Positions 56,389 through 64,000 of a DNA stretch of 64,000 nt are shown here, piece after piece. The translations under genes and the position numbers were made by a program. The notes under the pieces are model-generated. The model ran no database searches. It was given only the letters and a program-made list of their open reading frames with translations, and had not been told where the DNA came from. Origin of the DNA: Chimonanthus salicifolius (Eukaryota > Streptophyta > Magnoliopsida > Laurales > Calycanthaceae); the NCBI GenBank assembly GCA_013350335.1, contig CM023540.1, positions 60,469,195-60,533,194 on the forward strand, written 5' to 3'. Within the stretch, counting starts at the first letter, position 1. Each line of letters starts with the position of its first letter.

Positions 56389-58939
56389 TGTAACATCCCG
56401 GATTTTTCAATGCAATAATATATTGGATTTTGACTATTTAAATTGTTTAATTAGTTGAATTTAAGATTTATGGATGAAATGGATTTTAAATGGGTAAATG
56501 TAATTAAATGGGTCAATTACCCAATTGGGACCAATGGGTCAAAGTGAATGGATTTTGGGAAGTAAATGGGTAAGGGATTAATTTAAGTGGGTCATGTACC
56601 CAATTAAGACCCAAGACATGGGATCCACCTCATCAAGTGAGGTGGCATGTGTATGAGGTGGCATGTAAGTGGCATGGCCAAGTGGGACCCAAATCCACTT
56701 CATCAAGTAAGGTGGCGAGTGGTCTAAGGTAACATGCATGGTCGACTACCATGGTTGACTTGGTCAACCATGGGTGAGTTCAAATGGGGTGAGTTGAGTT
56801 ATATTGAGTTGGAAATTAAAATCACTTGAGTTATATGGAAATGAGTTCAAGAAAATTAAGTGAGTCAAAGTGAATTGGGATTGAGTTGAATGGGAAAGAC
56901 CAAGCCCCAAGTGTAAGCCATGTGTCTTCTTGGTTGACCAAGGGACACATGGGAAAGACCACACCTTAATGTGGGTGGTTGGGAGGCTAGGGCTAGACAA
57001 AAGACAACACCACCAAAACCCTCCTTGGCCGATCCTCTCTCCCTCTCTCTTGAGCAAAAGAAATCTCATCTCCACTCCTATCTCTCTCTCTCTCTCTCTC
57101 CCTCTCTCAAACTACACCACATTGGCCGATCCATAGAGATTTTCACCTCATTTTCTCCCTCTCTCATTCAACACCTTGGCCGAATGCTCCATTGAAGGGC
57201 AAGGAGGTTTCATCTCTTTCTCTCTCACACACATTACTCTAGACTTGGAGGAAGAACAAGGACCAAGGAAGGAGAAGGACGGAGGAACAAGATCAGACCT
57301 AAAGAAACGGAGGAGACGCTGAATAGGTATGTAATGTTTAACGAGGGTTATTGATTAAAAAGAAGCTAAGGGAACCATGGTTTCGGCTATGAAATGGCCG
57401 AAACCATGGGGTTCCATATTGGATTTAAAAGATTGGCCAAAACGTTATGGGCCATAAAATGTAAAAGAAAAACCCATCCAAGAAGATGGTTAAGCGTTTG
57501 TAATGAAAAGAAAAGACCCTAACCTTGTTGGTGGTAAGATAAGTTGTACAAATGAGTTGTGATAATAAGGACTATGTTTATACATGATTAATGGATGACA
57601 TTAGATATGTTGAATATACGAAATAAATTTCATAAGGAAAGGACAAGCCAAACATCAAATAAAATGATGAATGATTTCGGATGACACTATCAGCGGACAG
57701 GTATCACCATCTGCAGACGGGTCTTTATTGTCCGCGGGATGGGTTTTGACCGTCCGAGGACGAATAATAAACTAGACATGGATTTTCTGTGGACAGGTAT
57801 CTGTCGTCCGTATGATGGGCTGCGGACGTGTGACCGACTGATTTTTAAAAGTGAAGTTTTCTATGATGATGTTCCTTTTCCAAATGATTAAGTTTAAATG
57901 GAGGAATGTAAGGTATGCTTTAAATTAATTAAATAATTAATTTAACTATTTTGTATGATGGAATTAATTTAAGGTAACGGGATTTCACGAACGGGTGTAA
58001 TATCGGCTTTGACGTGATCAGTGATCGTTTTGACGAAAACGCAAGGATACAAAACTTGGATGTGGGTAGGATTCTTACCTTGTTGAAACACTTGGAATTA
58101 TGTACATGTGATGGTTTTTATTTCTATGTTTGATGATCTATTTTTGGTATCAAAATGCTATGTTTTAAGCATGGAATTTCAATGCTATTATGTTTAATAT
58201 GAAATAACAAACGTGGGGAGGGATTCGTACTAATTCTGATTGAGAAATGGTATATGATGTTTGAAATGAAAGAGGAGTCCACACTCCGTTCGGCGGCACC
58301 GATAAGGCATACGTGAGGAGTCATGACAATGAATACCATGATGTGGCTTGTTCATCAAGAGGATTATCTATGTATTTTTGAGATATGGTTGATGGGTAGG
58401 AAATCATGGCATATGACACCCATGGCATGGCATTGTTTTATCATGATTTCATATTATGTATCTATTCTGATTTTCATACTAATCCCATGTATTTAACCCT
58501 ACTTGGAATACCTACTGGGCTCGTTGACTAACGCCCTACTTCTACCTTAGATGATGGTATAGGGAATGGAACGGACGATGGACGCGAAAGGAGCCAAGCT
58601 TAGGAGCTTGATATTACTCTGCTATGGTTGTCGTTACCTTCGGATATTAAGTTCAGTTAAGTTTTGGGTCATTAACTTCCTTGCTAAGTAAAGGTTATGG
58701 TTGGTTTATGTAATCAAATATTAATTCCGTAATATCTTTATTTCCCCAAGTATAACCTTAAGCGTGTGAACGACTTTAGTGGACTCGGTACACGCATACG
58801 TACGGTTGGCTAGTTAAGGACCGGGCTTTGGAAGCTCGGACTTAGCTCGTGTCGTGGCGTCCTGCTCTCTCTCACTCTTTATTTAAAAAAAAAAAATAGA
58901 CTCTGATTTCGGCGAGTGAAAAAGGGCGGGCCGTTTACA
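56389..58939 (+). mobile_element. Solo LTR M (2551 bp)
   Basis: TGTAACATCCCGG to GGCCGTTTACA with a perfect 5-bp duplication TCTAG (56384-56388, 58940-58944) and no internal region. It shares the family plan: CCACCTCA...TGAGGTGG (56628), a CT-rich exon, a donor, one TTTCGGC hairpin (57379-57405), GTCCGC-type motifs (57680-57840), GGTAGGATTCTTACC (58065-58079), an acceptor and the U5 hairpin. Confidence 0.93.
57327..58550 (+). other. Predicted leader intron in LTR M (1224 nt)
   Basis: Donor AATAG|GTATGT at 57327 after the exon motif CGGAGGAGACGCTGAATAG. Acceptor CTACCTTAG ending 58550, with ACTAACGCCC about 20 bases upstream. Inferred. Confidence 0.5.
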
Positions 58940-58944
58940 TCTAG

Positions 58945-60158
58945 AACTTAGAACTCAAATGGGTTCTCAAGAAAACAAACATATCGGTAGTTCAAGACCG
59001 ATCGAGAGTACCAGGGCCGACCCCTCGGTAAAAGGCGACAGGTCGTTCTCGGTAAGACAGGTTTCTAGACTTGAAACTACTGTCAGCATGGTGTTCCCAG
59101 ATAAAGACCACCGTATGGACCTACCTCTCGGTGCCATAACTGTCGACCCATCGGCGACACCAACATGTCGACCTGGAAAGAATATTACCGTTGGGGGTGC
59201 ATTATTGCGCAACGGTCGGGTTGTTGAATGGTAACATTTCTAGTAACCTACCCATCGGTGCGCCCGACTTGTCGGTACATTACCGTTGCTGCAACTGATT
59301 GCCTTCTCTATATAAACCAATCTTTATGCAACCAGTTGGCATCCTTCGGCATAATCAATTGGCCCTCATCTTTATCAGTGAGCTTAAACAAGGGCCAACA
59401 GAAGAATCACTCTCTATCTTGTGCTTATACTTGGGGAATCAAATACAACCAATCATATGGATTGAGTTTGTGAGAGAGAGAGAGAGAGGAAGGAGATAAA
59501 ATCATAAATAACCAATCAGTTGATTGAGTTTGTAAGTGAGAAAGAGAAAGGGAAAGAAGCCATAAACAATCAATCTTTTGATTGAATTTGCAAGGAAGAA
59601 GATAAAAGAACATAACTAGGAACCTTTGGTCACCCTGCATTGTGATTGCCTTATGATGACTACAAGGAGGAGCATCGACACCGGCACACATTCGTTGGAT
59701 CTTGAAGAAACACACATCAGGAGAAAGAGCTTCAAAGACAAATACTTCTTGGTTTTAATTTTATTTTAAAACCTTTGTTCCAAAAGTGAATTAAGGAAGG
59801 TTTGTTCTGGAACCACTAAAATAAAATCTGGAGCGTCGTCCCCAACACATGTGGTGGGTGGAATTCCAAGCCAAATGAATAGATGTAATTCCTATTCTAC
59901 AGTGGTGGGAGAAATTTCCAGCCGATTGAGTGAGGTGGAATTCCTACTCTAATTGTGAGGGTGTATGTCCCCACTTAGTGGATTTGGGGATAACTCAAGA
60001 TTAAGTTAGTCCTAACAGTGGATGTAGGTTGGCTAACTGAACCACTTTAAATTGGTCTTATGGTGTTTGATTTTTGTGTGTTTGTATTTACTATTTAAGT
60101 ACTCTTCTCAACACACATCACTTTGCACATTGATTATCTTATTCTACACATTGTGCAC
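58945..60158 (+). other. Older LTR-like sequence, possibly Ty1/copia type
   Basis: Right flank of M. 58950-59300 has CGGT/ACCG palindromes. 59445-59600 has a loose 60-bp repeat of CAATC...GATTG hairpins with GAGAGA runs. The end (about 59820-60150) carries GTGGATGTAGGTTGGCTAACTG and a run of T/G that resembles the R-U5 part of some plant copia LTRs. This is by memory of style and not a database match. No coding domain seen. Confidence 0.35.
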
Positions 60159-63100
60159 TGTAATGCCCGCCCCTTTTCACCGAAAATCAGAGTCTAATTT
60201 TCTTTTTAAAAAGGAAAAGTGACAAAGGGCGCGGACGTCACGACGCGAGTTAAGTCCGAGCTTCTAAAACCCGGCCCTTAAATAGCCAACCCTACGTGTG
60301 CGTGGAATGAAGTCCACGGAGAATGGTTCACACGTAGAAGTAAGCATCGGGGAACATTTAAACCAATTGCGGAAAATTATAAAAGAGCCTAACCTACAAA
60401 TTCTTAGATAGCAGGGAAGTTACATTCATTCAATCACCAAACATCCTTAAAACCATAATTTCCAAAATATAGTAAGTAATCTCAATTATTACATTTCCGA
60501 CAAATTAAACTACTTCAAATACACATTTCTCAAAATAACTTAAATAAAATAATTAGTCCGCCTTCCCAAGCTCTTAAGCTTGGCTCCCGTCTCGTCCTTC
60601 TGCTCCGGCATTTCCTGCGTCATCAGCTAGGGTAGAAGTAGGGCGTTAGACCACGCGCCCAATAGGACTCCGAGTAGGGCTAACACATGAATTAGTGATA
60701 ACAAAGAAAATAGATAATACATAACGAAAAGCCATAGAATGAATGTCATACCATGGGTGTCTGTGTTATGAATCCCACCCATCATCCTTACTATCCCGAT
60801 GCCATATCCCCCTTGACGGTAAGGCCTCGTCAAGGCGTAACCACAAATACAATATCCCCCTTGATGGAAGAACCATCATCAAGGTATAACAATAAATACA
60901 ACATCCCCCTTGACGGTAAGGCCTCGTCAAGGTGTAACCACAAATACAATATCCCCCTTGATGGAAGAACCATCATCAAGGTATCATAATACATATGTGA
61001 AATGTCCCCATGCTGTTTATCGGTCGCCCCGACGGAGCATGGACTCCGGTTTCATTTCATCCTTTCCCTGTCATATCCCTCCCATGCCATGCATGAGATG
61101 TAGGTGCCATATGCCATGTAATGAATATAATAACACCCATGACATGTAAAAATCCCATAAATCAAACACATGACTTGATTATCAAAAGGAGATCAAGCAA
61201 AGCCTCAATAAACACATCATAGCTTTAAATCCATTCTAAACCAATTATATGCTTACCAGAATAAATCAAGTAAAAACCCCTACATAATACATAACTCAAA
61301 AACAATCTTAAAACAACCCATATAATTTCCAAGATAATTCAAAACAACCATCACTCAATCCATGGCTTACAAAAAGGTTAGAATCCTACACAATACCGAC
61401 TTGCGTCCTTTTACATTTTCCGTTCGATAAACCCGGTCGCCGATCGCCACCGCCTGCGATGTCCAGTACCTTATTACACATTAATCATTAGTCCATGTTT
61501 CAACCATTTATAAGCCCTTATAAAAAAAACCGGTCACCATTTAGGTTTTGTGGGTCCCACCTAATCCATTATATATTTTTAAGTGCATATGTCTAAAATC
61601 AGCCACCCTAGGCTTTATTAACCACTTATAAGGTTATCACATTAGATCCCCTCATTCCATGATCAATCTCTATGGAATTCTTGAATTTGGCATTTAATTA
61701 CGGTTTTGCCACTACCACATTTTCCATGGTTAATCACCCATTTATCCATGCATGATTAAGTCCAAAATTGATTTTTAAACTTAGATCCCTAACTTAGGTT
61801 CATTTATGACCCACCAAACTATTAAAACTTGTCATCTAATTAATCCAATTCCCATTACTTAATCACATACATACCCATTAACTTTAGACCCAAAAATGAT
61901 CCACCATTTGGGTCATGGGTTCAAAATACCTAATTCATCAAATCCTCCCATGGGGTTTACCTTATGCATTTAACTTCAATGAGTGCATCACTCATTCATT
62001 CCCTTTGGAGGCCACAAACACCATCCATCATCCAATTTAACCCACTACAATGGGTTACAATTGGGCCATGGGTTCGGCCATACACCATAGCCGAACCCAT
62101 GGTGTCCTTTCCCCCTTTTCCATCCTTTTAACCCCATCAATTGATCCCTATTACATCACCATAGGGTTCGGCCATTCTCCATGGCCGAACCCATGGTTCA
62201 TGGTCCAATATTTCTTTATGCCATTTTAGACCATTAACTTAGCCACATTTGCATTGATTTAAACACATGCATAATTTCACATTTTAGCCCTTCAAGCATC
62301 CTAATTTGTGAGACTAAAATGCATCAACCCCAAGCTTAATTTAATCACTCATAAGGTCATCTTAATTTAATTAAACTTTCCATCATCTAAACACAACATG
62401 GACTCACTTAGCTCATACAATGATCTACAAAATGGGTCATGGGTTCGGCCACACACCATGGCCGAACCCATGATGTCTTGTTCCCCATTTTCCTTGGATC
62501 CTTTGGCACATTTTAGATCTATCACAAGTCCTTTCATGAGAGATTTACATCATGCATTTAAATCACCATTTTAGGGTATCATTTCATACTTTGGTTCCAT
62601 CAAAATTACCAACATTTTTCCATTTATTTCTCCATAAATCATAACCATTAAATCCACCATTATCACCATAGGGTTCGGCCATACACCATGGCCGAACCCA
62701 TGGTTCACAATCCATCACTTCCTATGCCCTCCAATGCCATAAAATCCCTTTACATTTCCTTCATAAAAAGCATTTTGAAACATTTCCCACATTCACTCAT
62801 TTACTACAATTCATTAACTTAACACCCTCATTGATTTCCATTCTTAAAACCTTAACCAATTACATCAAAGACCAAATCACCCACCATGGGGTTCGGCCAT
62901 ACTACATGGCCGAACCCTATGGCCCATAATTTTATTCCAATTACCCCATTCCATGCTTAATTTCATAATTCACATAATGCACATAACCCAGTTATTCATT
63001 TTCTTACCCTAACCCTAATTCACCCATTTAGGGTTTTCTCCATCTTCCACCCTCTCATTTGATGGGTTTAAACTCCATAGCATAAAATTATCTCTCCACC

Positions 63101-64000
63101 ATTACATTCATATAAAATAAATTCCAATTCTTAAACCCTAAAATCCAAAATTTCTTATTTAAGAAATACTCACAATCCGACGTCTCCTCCGATTTCCGCC
63201 ACTCCCGTCGGTCTCCTTAGCCTCCTCTCTCCTTCCTCTTGATCTTTGATAGGTCAAGATGCTTGATCCATGGTGGCAACCCCTAACCTTAGGATCGGCC
63301 AAGGTAGGGTTCAAAATTGAGAGAGGGAAAGGGAGGGATGATGAGAGGGGAGGTGATAACATCAAATCTTAGAGTGATCTCCCTCCATTTTTCCATTTCT
63401 TTCTTCTCTCCTTGAGCTCCTCTCTTTTCTTTCTTTATTTTCTTCTTCTTTTCTCCTTCCTAGTGTGGGACGGCAATGGAGTATGAAGAATGGAGACAAA
63501 TAAAGAGAGGATAAGAAAATGGGAAAGAACTCAAGACTTATCCCCATTTTTTCTTTACATTAAAGACCCCACCAACTCTAAGATATTTAAAAGATCTTTT
63601 AATTGCTTTATGGTGGTGGTTATCTAAACCACCACCATGCCCAACGTGTTTAACATTTTGAGGTGGGGTAGCTTGGTCTCCCTTTGACCAATCTAACCCC
63701 ATTTAGCCACCAACTTATTAATTTAAGTATTTAATTAATTTGGTAATTAACTTAGGTTAATTCATTTTTATTTAACCTAATTCCCATTATTCCACCCATG
63801 GTTGACCAAGTCAACCATGGTGGCCGGCCCCACCAATCATTGGCCCACACGCCACCTCACTTGATGAGGTGGAGGTGCGTCCCACTTGGCCACACCACCA
63901 TTGTTTAATTCCAAATTACTTAGGGTGATTAAATTTCATTAAGCCCACTCTAAATGGATCACCATTGGGCCCATGGCCTAATTACATTTCCATCTTGACC
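60159..64000 (-). mobile_element. LTR P (minus strand, runs past the window end)
   Basis: U5 end TGTAATGCCCGCCCC at 60159, after a possible target TGCAC. Same family as G and H. It has a 49-bp array of CTTGA(C/T)GG hairpins (60811-60990) and one 63-bp-type unit (61010-61052). Five TTCGGCC hairpins (62066, 62163, 62441, 62670, 62888), the donor at 63173, a CT-rich exon, and the CCACCTCA...TGAGGTGG hairpin (about 63853) follow. No gene. Confidence 0.88.
60627..63173 (-). other. Predicted leader intron in LTR P (2547 nt)
   Basis: Donor GATT|GTGAGTATT at 63173 (a GTGAGT variant) after GGAGGAGACGTCGGATT. Acceptor CTACCCTAG at 60627, with TCTAACGCCC upstream. Inferred. Confidence 0.45.

Noticed and set aside
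62999..63018. Telomere-type CCCTAA repeats in P
   Set aside because: Only about two imperfect units, inside an LTR; not a telomeric tract.

Overview
The window is repeat-packed nuclear DNA of a flowering-plant type. I find no host gene, rRNA or tRNA gene. Nearly every base can be placed in a nested pile of LTR retrotransposons. The recognisable coding parts are Ty3/gypsy chromoviruses resembling the Tekay/Del lineage. They show the gag, CCHC knuckle, DSG protease, RT (FIDD), RNase H and HHCC/DDE integrase order with a C-terminal chromodomain. Primer sites match plant initiator-Met tRNA, and LTRs open with TGTAA and close with TTACA. The species cannot be named from sequence alone.

Layout, outermost to innermost. 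(1) An old element E (+) supplies 21885-31177 (LTR end, primer site, broken gag-pol) and 53070-54793 (second LTR). (2) On its left, E's LTR abuts the end of LTR D (19796-21884). D is interrupted by LTR X (pieces 1-470, 7470-7597, 19296-19795), and X is interrupted by elements A (471-7469) and B (7598-19295), each with a perfect 5-bp target duplication. (3) Inside E's pol lies F, a minus-strand solo LTR (26382-29951). E is then cut at its integrase by a minus-strand LTR G (31178 to about 35463), which meets a plus-strand LTR J head to head. J is interrupted by the minus-strand element H (37674-52907), whose 3' LTR is fused to a second complete LTR, K. (4) On the right are an unclassified stretch (54794-56388 and 58945-60158) interrupted by solo LTR M (56389-58939), and LTR P (60159 to the window end).

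Element B looks young and complete. Its LTRs are about 2.85 kb and differ at roughly ten places by eye, its target duplication is perfect, and its 1576-codon gag-pol is open. It also carries an extra upstream gene for an acidic protein with three zinc knuckles, followed by a second copy of the element's polypurine tract. Element A keeps the same extra gene intact but has lost gag-pol apart from a chromodomain scrap. Its left end is not an LTR but an 85-bp piece that is mostly inverted U5. E and H lack the extra gene.

The LTRs of at least seven subfamilies share an unexpected plan. A splice-donor-like GTAAGT is followed by an array of covarying hairpins (core TTCGGCC...GGCCGAA), a conserved GGTAGGA-N-TCCTACC palindrome, and a branch-point/acceptor-like CTAAC, pyrimidine tract and YAG. 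I read this as a 1.2-2.5 kb leader intron inside the LTR that encloses the hairpin array. The extra zinc-knuckle gene and this intron-plus-hairpin design are the most novel points in the window. Both are inferences that transcript data could settle.
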